The notes under the pieces are model-generated. The model saw only the letters and a program-made list of their open reading frames with translations, was not told where the DNA came from and searched no databases. A stretch of DNA of 24,070 bases from JAEXNA01 sp041676625 (GTDB lineage: Bacteria; Vulcanimicrobiota; Xenobia; Xenobiales; JADMJV01). A program made the translations under genes and the position numbers. Below, one piece after another: positions 6,666-14,926 of the stretch. Within the stretch, counting starts at the first letter, position 1, and each line of letters opens with the position of its first letter. The stretch spans positions 1 to 24,070 of the forward strand of contig JBAYRN010000087.1 in NCBI GenBank assembly GCA_041676625.1, in the 5' to 3' direction.

Positions 6666-7299
6666 TTTCACAACCTGGAATGCCCGGGTCTTGCGAGAGT
6701 CCGGGCAGGAAGACCTGGACCGACTGGAAGCCTCCGTGCCCGGTAGCCACGCGCGCTATCCCCTTTTAGGCGAAGAGCGGGGCGGGCTCGGAGAGCCCCC
6801 ACAGTTGCAGTGGACCACCCGGGTGGTATTGGAGCGCTTCCCGGAGCAGGGCTTTGAACCTCCGGATCTGTGGCTCGAGGTGGTGGCCGGGAAGCCACTT
6901 CGAGGTGAGCACCTCGAGAGCTTTTTGAGAGTGGTTCGGGTCGACGGAGAGGCTTTCGTCACGGTGGATCTCCACTTGTTGCGCAACGTGGCCGAGATCC
7001 GCCGACTGCGGGAGACTCATCCCGACATTGAGTGCTGGGTCCTGGTGACCGAAGAGTCGGTGGAAGCCGACCCGGAAAAACTGGTAGGGGAGACCATTCG
7101 TCTGCTGACCGGAGTTCTCTCGGGATGTCGTCGCCTGGAGATCCGGCAGCAGCCGGGGGAGCCACTCTCTTCGGTGAGAGCTCGTCTCAATGTGGTGCGG
7201 CTAATGAATTTTGAGTCCGGACTAGGAGCGCTCTGCGATCCCTTGCCGGGAGCCGGCCTGTTCGAAGAGCTTCAAAGGCGTCTGAGCCACTCGAAATAG
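6658..7299 (+). CDS. Unknown protein overlapping mce; possibly mutase-related
   Basis: 213 residues from ATG 6658, which lies inside the end of mce (8-nt overlap). It is soluble, with no signal peptide. The second half has αβ-like alternation (DIECWVLVTEES, GCRRLEIRQQPGE) and ends VRARLNVVRLMNFESGLGALCDPL followed by an amphipathic helix. That ending is faintly like the 'DPYVNMLRTTTEAFAAVLGGAD' region of methylmalonyl-CoA mutase subunits, and FVTVDLHLLRNVAEIRRLRE recalls their 'DFFLEIAKLRALR' strand-helix. If it is related, it is far too short (the usual subunit exceeds 600 residues), lacks the B12-binding domain and cannot be catalytic. The resemblance is an eye-level inference; the coupling to mce is direct observation. 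Confidence 0.75.
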   Translation: MTDFTTWNARVLRESGQEDLDRLEASVPGSHARYPLLGEERGGLGEPPQLQWTTRVVLERFPEQGFEPPDLWLEVVAGKPLRGEHLESFLRVVRVDGEAFVTVDLHLLRNVAEIRRLRETHPDIECWVLVTEESVEADPEKLVGETIRLLTGVLSGCRRLEIRQQPGEPLSSVRARLNVVRLMNFESGLGALCDPLPGAGLFEELQRRLSHSK

Positions 7300-7351
7300 A
7301 ACTTCTCTTCCTGCGGAAGGCGCCCCTGGTTTGCTATGGAATGAAACTACC

Positions 7352-9856
7352 ATGTCGCGGGAGCGCCGTCGAAACATCTTTCTTTTCTTGTTTTTCGTAG
7401 TAGGGGTCGTCACCTCTGCCGCCTTGTTCTGGTCGATCGAGAGCTGGAATCGGGATCTAAAGAAGAGCGATACCGTGCGGGAGGCACTTTCCTGGGGACA
7501 CTACCTGACTCGCGAGGTTCAAGCCGACGCCGCTAACCTGGCTTCCACCGGCACTCTTCTGAGTGGCCTGGACTCGGTGAACAGGGGGCTCCTGGACAGT
7601 CTTTTGACCTCCATGGTCGTCGATGACACCATCCACGCCGTGGCCTGGGCGCCGGAGGTGACCGAAGAGACTCTGTTCAGGTTCCTGGACACTTACTCGG
7701 AGTTTAGCTTCGAAGAGCGTCGATTTCAAACCATCCTGCCGGTGGCCGAGCACCTCTATCCGGTGACCCTGGTGAAGGGGGAGTCGGAGGTGCTGCGGCC
7801 GGGGCTGGAGCTTGCTCAGGACCAGCGATGGGGAGAGCCCCTACTAGCGGCACTTTCGAAGTTCGAACTTCATGCCGAGCCGTATCAAAGTGGTGACGGC
7901 GGCCAGCCCTCCGTCTTGCTGTTTCAGCCGGTGATGCTCAATGAGGCTGCCGGAACGGGGATGCTGTTGGGTGAGATCCGATTGGCGAAACTCTTGTCGG
8001 CCATCAGCGACCGGGCGGTGGAGGGGGTGGCAGTCAAGCTGTATTCCACCTACCCGGCAAGTGGGAGCACCGAGCCTTTATTTGTCTACCCGGTCGAAGC
8101 GGCTCAGCGCAGTCATCGAAATCCTTTGGCGAGCATCCCCCTGCAGATCGGGGACTCTCGTTGGTCGATCAACTTTTTTGACGATGCTCCTCCTCAGCCT
8201 CTCTCCTGGGAGGCGGTACTGGCCGGGCTGTTTGGTCTGGTATCCACCCTCACCATCCTGCTCTATACTCAGTCTTTGTTCAATCAACAGTCCCAGAGCA
8301 GATTTGAGATCGAGGAAGTCAATTCCGAACTCAAGAAAAGGGAAAAGGAGTTTGGCGAGGTCACCAATCAGCTTCAAAAGGCCGAGGAGCGCTACGCGGA
8401 CCTTTTTGAAAAGAGCCAGGCTTTGATCTGGACCCAGGACCTGGACGGGGCGATCCGCTCCTTGAACCCTGCCGCCGCCAACTCTCTCGGCTATCGACCC
8501 GATGAGATGAGAGGTCGTCCTCTCAAAGATTTCATTTTGCCCACGGAGCGGCACACCTTTGGGCAGTTCTTGGAAAGGTGCGCCAAGTCCGACAGCACCA
8601 AAGGGCTCTTGAAGTTGTACACCAAGAACGGTGCCACCAGATTCTGGATGTATCAAACCAGTCTTTCCCACGATGAAAAGGATGAGTCGGTTCGGTGCCA
8701 CGCCCTGGACGTCACCGAGAGCCAGCAGGCCGAACGGGAACTAGAGCGTCTCAGCCGTAGAAACGAATTGATTCTGGAGTCGGTGGGTGAAGGGATCTAC
8801 GGGATCAACCTGGCCGGAGAGTGCACTTTTGTCAACCCGGCTGCCCTGGAGTTTACCGGTCACTCTCGGCAAGAACTCATGAGTGCGGCCCGGACCATGC
8901 ACGAGATACTCCAGCCCCGTAAGCCGGATGGGTCAGACTACCCCTGGGAGGATAGCGCCAGTTTCGCTACTCTCAACGACGGTGAGATCCGCCGGGTGAG
9001 GGGAGAAGATATGGAACGCAAAGAGGGCTCCAGCTTTCCGGTGGATTACGTGGTCACTCCCATCGTGGAAGACGATAACCGGATCCTGGGCGCGGTGGTC
9101 ACATTTCAGGATGTCACTGAGCGAAGAGCGGTCGAACGGATGAAAAATGAGTTTATCTCCATCGTGAGTCATGAGTTGAGAACCCCTTTGACCTCCATCC
9201 GCGGGTCTCTCGGTCTGTTGGCCAGTGGCCTTCTCCAGAAATTCCCGGACAAGGCCGACAAGATGTTGAAGATCGCCGTGGAAAACACCGACCGCCTGGT
9301 TAGATTGATCAACGATATCCTGGACATCGAGCGCCTGGAGTCTGGAAAAGTCACCATCGAGGCGGTGGAGACGAACCTGGGCCAACTGATGAAGTCCGCC
9401 TCGGATACCATGCGAGCCCTGGCCAGTGAAAACAAGGTGACCCTTGATACCAAAGAGTTGGACGAGACGGTCTGGGCCGACCCGGATCGAATCCTGCAAG
9501 TCCTGACCAATCTGCTTTCCAACGCCATCAAGTTTTCCGATGACAACACCCGGGTTTTTCTGCGGGCCAGGATTCTAGACGGTCAAGAGCCGGCAATGAT
9601 CCAGGTGGAAGTACAGGACTCCGGCCGCGGCATTCCCGCTGACAAGCGAGACAAGGTCTTTGAGCGCTTTGGTCAGGTCGACGCTTCAGACTCCCGAGAA
9701 AAGGGTGGAACAGGACTGGGTCTTCCTATTTGTAAGACTATCGTGGAGCAACACGGTGGCGAATTGTGGGTGGAGAGTGTTCTGGGCGAGGGAAGTACCT
9801 TTATGTTCACCCTCCCCCGGGAACGACTGGAGACATCCGAAGAGACTGAGCAGTAA
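7352..9856 (+). CDS. CHASE-PAS-PAS membrane sensor histidine kinase
   Basis: 834 residues from ATG 7352 (a TTG at 7331 would add seven). Domains in order: TM1 (residues ~8-28); a periplasmic CHASE-like sensor (~50-250, AVAWAPEVTEETLFRFLDTY..., YPVTLV..., LLFQPVM); TM2 (~286-310); coiled coil; PAS1 (~343-460) and PAS2 (~468-590); HisKA with phospho-acceptor His607 in FISIVSHELRTPLTSIRG; and HATPase_c with N-box LTNLLSNAIKFS, DSGRGIP and GGTGLGLPICK. All catalytic motifs look intact. It should autophosphorylate in response to a small periplasmic ligand. No receiver domain is attached and no response regulator lies in the window, so its partner is elsewhere. It is convergent with the Ser/Thr kinase, leaving 2 nt between stops. 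Confidence 0.93.
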   Translation: MSRERRRNIFLFLFFVVGVVTSAALFWSIESWNRDLKKSDTVREALSWGHYLTREVQADAANLASTGTLLSGLDSVNRGLLDSLLTSMVVDDTIHAVAWAPEVTEETLFRFLDTYSEFSFEERRFQTILPVAEHLYPVTLVKGESEVLRPGLELAQDQRWGEPLLAALSKFELHAEPYQSGDGGQPSVLLFQPVMLNEAAGTGMLLGEIRLAKLLSAISDRAVEGVAVKLYSTYPASGSTEPLFVYPVEAAQRSHRNPLASIPLQIGDSRWSINFFDDAPPQPLSWEAVLAGLFGLVSTLTILLYTQSLFNQQSQSRFEIEEVNSELKKREKEFGEVTNQLQKAEERYADLFEKSQALIWTQDLDGAIRSLNPAAANSLGYRPDEMRGRPLKDFILPTERHTFGQFLERCAKSDSTKGLLKLYTKNGATRFWMYQTSLSHDEKDESVRCHALDVTESQQAERELERLSRRNELILESVGEGIYGINLAGECTFVNPAALEFTGHSRQELMSAARTMHEILQPRKPDGSDYPWEDSASFATLNDGEIRRVRGEDMERKEGSSFPVDYVVTPIVEDDNRILGAVVTFQDVTERRAVERMKNEFISIVSHELRTPLTSIRGSLGLLASGLLQKFPDKADKMLKIAVENTDRLVRLINDILDIERLESGKVTIEAVETNLGQLMKSASDTMRALASENKVTLDTKELDETVWADPDRILQVLTNLLSNAIKFSDDNTRVFLRARILDGQEPAMIQVEVQDSGRGIPADKRDKVFERFGQVDASDSREKGGTGLGLPICKTIVEQHGGELWVESVLGEGSTFMFTLPRERLETSEETEQ

Positions 9857-9858
9857 GG

Positions 9859-12138
9859 CTACTGGACCGTTTCCACGACCTTGTAGTTTCCATCTCGCAC
9901 TTCAATGATGTAGGCGGCTCGCAGGCCCAGGGTTCGAGCCACCGCGAACTTCCCGCTCACTCCATGATAGGGCGGGAGCTTTTCTCCGATATCGGCGAGG
10001 TATTGTTGGATTTTCTCCCGGTCTGGACCCACTGTATCGAGGGCGCTGACGGAAAGCATGAGGACGTCGTAAGCGGTGACTTCTCGGTGGGTGGGCTTGT
10101 CAAGATGGAAAGTCTGTCGGAAATCCCGGCTGAACTCTCCGCCTTGTTGGGGGACGTAATAGGTGGAAAGTAAAAGCCCCTCCACCGGTGCCTTGCCCCG
10201 TCTGAAGAGGTTGTCGGAGAAAACCGCCGTTTGCGCTGCGACCCTGGGCTTCCAACCGCCGGCGGAGAGCGATTCACTGAAATTTATGACCGGCAGTTGG
10301 CGATACTCGGCCAGAAAAATGCAATCAGCATCTTTTTCCCGAGCTTCCTCGATCAAGGGGCTGAAGTCCACCTGATTAACAGGGTACTCGTCGGCCATGG
10401 CGATCAAACCGCCCCGCTCCTGGAAGGCCTCGATGAAGGTCTCCCCCTGGGAGCGGGAGATGATGCTCGAGCCATCCATCAGAACGGCGGCGCTCCGGGA
10501 CCCAGTGTCATAGAGGTAATTGGCTTGGGCGGCAATTTTTTTGAGGTCGCTATCGGCTGCCGAGAAGATGTATCGACCGGTGGTGAGGACCTGGGGATCG
10601 GAGGCAATGGGGGCCAGCACCGGTACACCCTGGCTGTTGGCGATGGGTGCGATGAGTCGGGTTTGCTGGGAGTTGTAGGGCCCCAGGATCAATTTGGTAT
10701 CCGGGTCCAGGGAGAGCTTCTTGGTGATGCTCAGAAGCGCTTCGGTACTGGAGCGGTCATCATGAAGGTTTAACACGATCAGGGGTTGTTTGTTGGCGAG
10801 TCGCTCCCGATTGAGCTTGCCCTGGGCCAGAGCGAATCCGTAGAGCAGTTGGATCCCTTCTCGCTCCGAACCGTGCCAACTCGAGATGACGGGAATCTTG
10901 TAAGTCTCGGAACTGGAGAAAGCGGCGTAGGCGTTATTTTTGAGGATCAGCGCTTCCGGGTCCTGGGGGTGCTTTGTCACCAACGAGTCGAGCAGAGCGA
11001 TCGCTTCTTCGTACTCTCCGGTCTCTAGCAGTGCCCTTGCCTCTGCTTTAGGAAGCGCCGTCTTGGAGAGGACGGCCGCGATTCGATCGTCTCCGCTCCC
11101 CTGGGGCACGGAGGGCCGTTTCCAATCCACGAATGGCAAGAGCAATCCGATCAGAAACAGGATCAAGCTGGCACCTAGCAACGAGGGGAGTCTTCGAGGA
11201 AACGGTAGCGGTGGTTTCATGCTGGGGGCTCGCCCCCTGGCCTGGGTGGATCGAACCACTGCCGGTTCTTCTTTGAAGGTAGCGACCTCCGATTTGCTCA
11301 GAACTCCCTGGTGCTTCTCCTCGCTGAGTAAGAGGAGCAAGTCCTTGATCAACTCGGCCGCCGAACTGTAGCGTTGGGCGGGATCCGGCTGCAAGCATTT
11401 CAGGACCAGGGCTTCGATGCCGGGATCGATGTCCGGTCGATAAGGACGAATTCGATGGCTCCCATAGATCGGACTGGGCGGGCGGCCGGTGAGTACAAAA
11501 AAGAGGGTGGCTGCCAGAGAGTAGAGGTCCGACCGGGGGTCGCTTTGGCCCGAGTCTTCCCATTGTTCGGGCGGCGCGTACCCCACCGTTCCACTGGCCT
11601 GGGTGTCTCGCCGCTTTCCTGGTTCAAAGTGACGGGCCAGGCCGAAGTCGATCACCTTGATATGGCCTTCCTCGTTGATCATGATATTTTCCGGCTTGAG
11701 ATCGCGGAAGATGATGGGCCGGTCCTGGCGATGCAGATAGTCCAGGACCTGGGCCAGTTCTAAAGCCCAACTCAAGGCCACCGAATCAGAGGGGATACCT
11801 TCTGCCTCGACCCTTTGGGCCAGAGTCTGGCCTTCGATAAACTCCATGACCAGGTACTGGCGATCGCTATGGGAGAAGACATCCACAATGGTGGGTAGAC
11901 TACGATGGCGCAACCCGGCTAGAAATTGGGCTTCTCGAGTAAAGCTGTCTCGAACCTGCTCCGCTACCCCGGGGTCGTGCAGGATCATCTCTTTCAAGGC
12001 CCATTTTTTGCCGGGCAGGCGCAAGTCTTCGCACAGGTAAACCGCGCCCATACCCCCTCGCCCGACAAATCGAACGACTCGATAACGCTCTTGCAGGGTG
12101 TTTCCCAGTTCCAGTCTGGGTGACGCAGCGTTGGTCAC
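9859..12138 (-). CDS. Receptor Ser/Thr protein kinase with periplasmic-binding-protein sensor
   Basis: 759 residues. Residues ~19-275 are a Hanks-type kinase with intact motifs: GRGGMG (26-31), Lys49 in ALKEM, RDLKPEN with catalytic Asp146, DFG Asp164, and APPEQ. The usual His of HRD is Phe (FRD). A membrane helix follows at ~318-338, then a short TPR-like stretch (~364-405, LETGEYEEAIALLDSLVTKHPQDPEALIL). Residues ~412-759 form a type-1 periplasmic binding protein of the branched-chain amino-acid/receptor class (DTKLILGPYNSQQT, GVPVLAPIASDP, SAAVLMDGS, YPVNQVDFSPLIEEA, AYDVLMLSVSAL, GVSGKFA). With one membrane helix, the binding domain lies outside and the kinase inside: a one-protein ligand receptor. 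The start is GTG with no strong ribosome-binding site. Confidence 0.93.
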   Translation of the reverse strand: MTNAASPRLELGNTLQERYRVVRFVGRGGMGAVYLCEDLRLPGKKWALKEMILHDPGVAEQVRDSFTREAQFLAGLRHRSLPTIVDVFSHSDRQYLVMEFIEGQTLAQRVEAEGIPSDSVALSWALELAQVLDYLHRQDRPIIFRDLKPENIMINEEGHIKVIDFGLARHFEPGKRRDTQASGTVGYAPPEQWEDSGQSDPRSDLYSLAATLFFVLTGRPPSPIYGSHRIRPYRPDIDPGIEALVLKCLQPDPAQRYSSAAELIKDLLLLLSEEKHQGVLSKSEVATFKEEPAVVRSTQARGRAPSMKPPLPFPRRLPSLLGASLILFLIGLLLPFVDWKRPSVPQGSGDDRIAAVLSKTALPKAEARALLETGEYEEAIALLDSLVTKHPQDPEALILKNNAYAAFSSSETYKIPVISSWHGSEREGIQLLYGFALAQGKLNRERLANKQPLIVLNLHDDRSSTEALLSITKKLSLDPDTKLILGPYNSQQTRLIAPIANSQGVPVLAPIASDPQVLTTGRYIFSAADSDLKKIAAQANYLYDTGSRSAAVLMDGSSIISRSQGETFIEAFQERGGLIAMADEYPVNQVDFSPLIEEAREKDADCIFLAEYRQLPVINFSESLSAGGWKPRVAAQTAVFSDNLFRRGKAPVEGLLLSTYYVPQQGGEFSRDFRQTFHLDKPTHREVTAYDVLMLSVSALDTVGPDREKIQQYLADIGEKLPPYHGVSGKFAVARTLGLRAAYIIEVRDGNYKVVETVQ

Positions 12139-12192
12139 CCCCGATGCTTTGTGTTCTTTCCTGAAAATCCCCTAAAGACGCGGTCGGGAGAA

Positions 12193-12210
12193 GGAGAGGA
12201 GGCCCTCTCC
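12193..12210. repeat. Inverted repeat in the divergent intergenic region
   Basis: GGAGAGG (12193-12199) and CCTCTCC (12204-12210) form a 7-bp stem with a 4-nt loop, without a T-run on either side. It lies between the divergent kinase-receptor and PilZ genes and could be an operator or a leader hairpin. No confident -35/-10 pair was found around it. Confidence 0.4.
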
Positions 12211-12274
12211 GGGTAACATTAATAAAGGGGGAAAGTGGCTTTATGAAAGCCGAGTGAAGGAAGGCTGGTTTCCA

Positions 12275-12811
12275 ATGGGTGACCTTTTTCGAAGGATATC
12301 TCAATCGATTCGTAACCTGACCGGGCGTGAACAGACCGGCTCTTCCGAGCGTCGGCGAACCCCCCGGTTGATCTGTTCGACTCCGGTGATCTGGGAAGTG
12401 GGTCGTGAACAGGGTACGGGACAGCTCAGAGAGATTTCGGCCGGTGGTCTGAAGCTATGGAGTGATCGTGCCATCCTGGCCGGTAAGCACATCAGAATTC
12501 GCCCTGGCGAAGCCGATGACGGGGGGGCTCTAACCGTGGACATGGCTATCGGAACCGTGGTCTACTCCAGGGCCCGGGGCGGTCGATTTGAAGTGGGTGT
12601 GGAGTTGGTGAATCCCGAAAGGATCTCAGGTTGTGCCTGGGTGGGGCAACCCTCTCGGCAGGAGGCCCGTTCGCCAGGAGTGCCGGAAGTCTTACCCACC
12701 GGAGAATTCCCTCGCTTGAGGCTATTGAAAGGCCGAGCCGTGCCTCCGGAAAATGGTCTCTTGCGAGCAGAATTCCGGGGTTTTTGCGAGGAAAAAAATT
12801 CAAAAATCTAA
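12275..12811 (+). CDS. PilZ-domain protein
   Basis: 178 residues from ATG 12275 (AAGGAAGG at 12257-12264 upstream; a GTG at 12254 would add seven). A PilZ domain covers residues ~25-120: the RxxxR element RRTPR (R27 and R31), the second element EISAGGLKLW, then RIRPGE and IGTVVYSR...GRFEVGVELV. The family binds cyclic di-GMP through RxxxR and (D/N)xSxxG. Here the second motif has Glu in place of Asp/Asn, so binding may be weakened or altered. The C-terminal ~55 residues are low-complexity and unassigned. It is transcribed divergently from the kinase receptor. Confidence 0.83.
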   Translation: MGDLFRRISQSIRNLTGREQTGSSERRRTPRLICSTPVIWEVGREQGTGQLREISAGGLKLWSDRAILAGKHIRIRPGEADDGGALTVDMAIGTVVYSRARGGRFEVGVELVNPERISGCAWVGQPSRQEARSPGVPEVLPTGEFPRLRLLKGRAVPPENGLLRAEFRGFCEEKNSKI

Positions 12812-12855
12812 AGGCACGAAGTAGGGAGCACTGGCAACCGGAAGAACACCCGGTC

Positions 12856-13047
12856 ATGGAAAAAAAATCAAGCTGTCCTACCTGCAACGACCTCAAGAAA
12901 ACTCGTACCGAGTACCTGCCTGGGGCCCTCTGGCTTCCCTGCCCCCAATGTTCGCCTCGCCCCCGTAGGAAACGCTCGCGTCGCTTCTTCTCTGAGAGAC
13001 GTCTGGTGGAACTCAGCTTCGGGCAAAAGAGACGCCCGGCAGTTTAG
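12856..13047 (+). CDS. Mini zinc-ribbon-like protein
   Basis: 63 residues from ATG 12856. Two CxxC pairs (SCPTCNDL and LPCPQCSP), about 23 residues apart, would coordinate one zinc ion in a ribbon; a very basic C-terminal tail follows (RPRRKRSRRFF). Such small proteins often bind nucleic acid or a partner protein. No good ribosome-binding site is visible, and the frame is open far upstream, which lowers confidence. The stop overlaps the convergent MFS gene by 4 nt. The preserved cysteine spacing is the main argument that it is real. Confidence 0.5.
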   Translation: MEKKSSCPTCNDLKKTRTEYLPGALWLPCPQCSPRPRRKRSRRFFSERRLVELSFGQKRRPAV

Positions 13048-14252
13048 GAAATCTCACACTTTTCACTCTGGTTTCTTTCTGCCAACCAGAAAGCCACGCT
13101 AAGGCCAACCACCAACAGGGCGATCGAGCGAAAGCCGTTAGGAAATCCGAAGCTGTGGATCAAAAAGCCGGCCACCGCTGCCCCGCTCGTGCTTCCACAG
13201 TCGATGGAGGCCGTGATCAGGGATAGTCCCCGGCCTCGCACCGCCGGTGATAGTCGGCAAATGGCCAGGGCGTTGAGTGCTGGATAGACGATCCCGTAGC
13301 CGAGTCCGGCAGCCAGTCCGCTCAGCACCAGGATGGGGATCATGGAACTCCCGCTCGCTCCCTCCACCTGGGCTAACCCGGCTGTTCCGACGGCCAGCAT
13401 GAAAAGGGAAGGAGCGACCAGCCTTCCAGGGCCCAGGCGATCGGTCATCTTCCCGGCCAGGATCCTACTGGCTCCGGAGGCCAGGGTGGTGCAGGCAAAG
13501 AGCGGACCCACGCCTTCCACCTTGATGGTCGCCAGGTAAGGGGCCACAAAGGCAAAGATCGCGCCGATCCCTATACCGAACGCGATGGAGCCCAGAACGG
13601 CGCCCCTCATGCCACGGGCTTGAAGCAGGGTGAAGAAACCTGGAAGGGCGGTTTTGGTGGTGACCTGGGGTCGCCGATCCCGCAGGGTCAGTAAAACGAT
13701 CCAGCCTACGAACATCACCCCGGCGCCGTAGAAAAAGAGATGGTCGTAGTCAAATCGGCGCACCAGGAGTTCGGCGGTGCCGGGCCCTATGGTGCCAGAA
13801 AGAAGCCCGGAGATTCCGAAGACCCCGAACATTTCGCCCACTCGGTGGGAGGGGGCGTAGTCGGCGACCCAGGTCCAACTGGCGGTCAAGTAGCAGGCGA
13901 AGCCGAGTCCATGGATGAGCCGGGCCGTGACCATCGGGATCAGTTCGGCCGGTAGCCAGGCATACGTGGTGGCCGCGATGGCCATGAGCAAGGAGCCTCC
14001 GCAGAGAAAGATCTTCCGACCATCCTTGTCCAGTCTGGGACCGAGCCAGGGTTGCACAAAGATCGAGACAAACCAGAAGCTACCATCGACCAGTCCGATC
14101 TCCCACTTTTCCATTCGCTCGGCTTGTAGATACTCAGGCAGTAGGACAAACATGACGCTGCCGGTTAGCACCAGCAGATTGCCGAGATTGGCTCGGAGAA
14201 ATTCGAAGTCGGTGACTCCGCGTTCTTTAACTTTTTGAGGCTTGTCGGACAT
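13044..14252 (-). CDS. MFS transporter
   Basis: 402 residues, about twelve hydrophobic segments in two halves, with the major facilitator signature between TM2 and TM3 (GPRLDKDGRK) and its counterpart in the second half (AGKMTDRLGPGR). TM5 carries an efflux-type glycine/proline pattern (SGLLSGTIGPGTAEL). It resembles arabinose-efflux/quinolone-resistance-like permeases; the substrate cannot be read from sequence. A gap of 95 nt separates it from the divergent ankyrin operon, and promoters for both should lie there. No clear ribosome-binding site precedes the ATG. Confidence 0.9.
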   Translation of the reverse strand: MSDKPQKVKERGVTDFEFLRANLGNLLVLTGSVMFVLLPEYLQAERMEKWEIGLVDGSFWFVSIFVQPWLGPRLDKDGRKIFLCGGSLLMAIAATTYAWLPAELIPMVTARLIHGLGFACYLTASWTWVADYAPSHRVGEMFGVFGISGLLSGTIGPGTAELLVRRFDYDHLFFYGAGVMFVGWIVLLTLRDRRPQVTTKTALPGFFTLLQARGMRGAVLGSIAFGIGIGAIFAFVAPYLATIKVEGVGPLFACTTLASGASRILAGKMTDRLGPGRLVAPSLFMLAVGTAGLAQVEGASGSSMIPILVLSGLAAGLGYGIVYPALNALAICRLSPAVRGRGLSLITASIDCGSTSGAAVAGFLIHSFGFPNGFRSIALLVVGLSVAFWLAERNQSEKCEIS

Positions 14253-14347
14253 GTTTGTGGGCGGGAGATTACCCTTCCGGACCCTCGATTACCTTTCTGT
14301 CGGGGGGCGATGTTGCCAGGAAAGGCTCGGAGGGATATAGTGACCAC

Positions 14348-14926
14348 GTGTTTCCGGCAAAGTTCAAATTACCTGGAAGGCTGTTTCAGGTCCTGGCCCT
14401 GTGCTCCATGGCTCTGGGAATGGCCTTCCCTGCCCAGGCGCTTTCCGGGGCGGAGTGCTTAGCAATATGTCGGGCCGGTGGGGTCGCAGAGTTACGCCAT
14501 ATGCTGGAGCAGCATAACCCGGCCGAGCTTTTTAGGGTTCGGGAAAGCTCCGGTGAAGGGCTCCTGCATATTTGCCTCCGAAGGTCCGAGGATTTCTGGA
14601 GACCGTTGCTGGAAGCGGGCTGGCTGGTCCAACAGGAGAAAGGCTGGACCCCTCAGCACGAAGCGGCGCTCCTGGGAGACCTTCCGGCCCTTCAGGCACT
14701 CAAAGTCCGGGGAGCAGTACTGACGGTGCGGGAACCGGTGCACGGAGGGACCCCCCTCCACGTGGCGGCCTTCAATGGCCACTTTGAGGCGGTCAAGTTT
14801 CTGGTGGCCTCCGGTGTGGATGTCAACGCCAGGGACAACGAAGGTTGGACCCCGCTCTCCCAGGCTCGAGATCAGGGATTTCCGGCAATTGTAGATTGGT
14901 TGAAAAAGAATGGCGCCACCCGATAA
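14348..14926 (+). CDS. Exported ankyrin-repeat protein
   Basis: 192 residues from GTG 14348, chosen because it places a basic start (FPAKFKLPGR) directly before a signal-peptide core (LFQVLALCSMALGMAFPAQALS). The longer frame from 14255 lacks this logic; GGAGGG at 14329-14334 is a rather distant ribosome-binding site. The mature part has three to four ankyrin repeats, best preserved in GGTPLHVAAFNGHFEAVKFLVASGVDVNARDNEGWTPLSQA; earlier repeats are degenerate. It is probably a periplasmic protein-binding scaffold. Its end overlaps the rRNA methyltransferase gene by 17 nt, making it the first gene of a four-gene operon. Confidence 0.82.
   Translation: MFPAKFKLPGRLFQVLALCSMALGMAFPAQALSGAECLAICRAGGVAELRHMLEQHNPAELFRVRESSGEGLLHICLRRSEDFWRPLLEAGWLVQQEKGWTPQHEAALLGDLPALQALKVRGAVLTVREPVHGGTPLHVAAFNGHFEAVKFLVASGVDVNARDNEGWTPLSQARDQGFPAIVDWLKKNGATR

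Noticed and set aside
10231..10773. 180-residue plus-strand frame within the receptor-kinase gene
   Set aside because: Antisense to the conserved binding-protein domain, with no independent start signal or domain.
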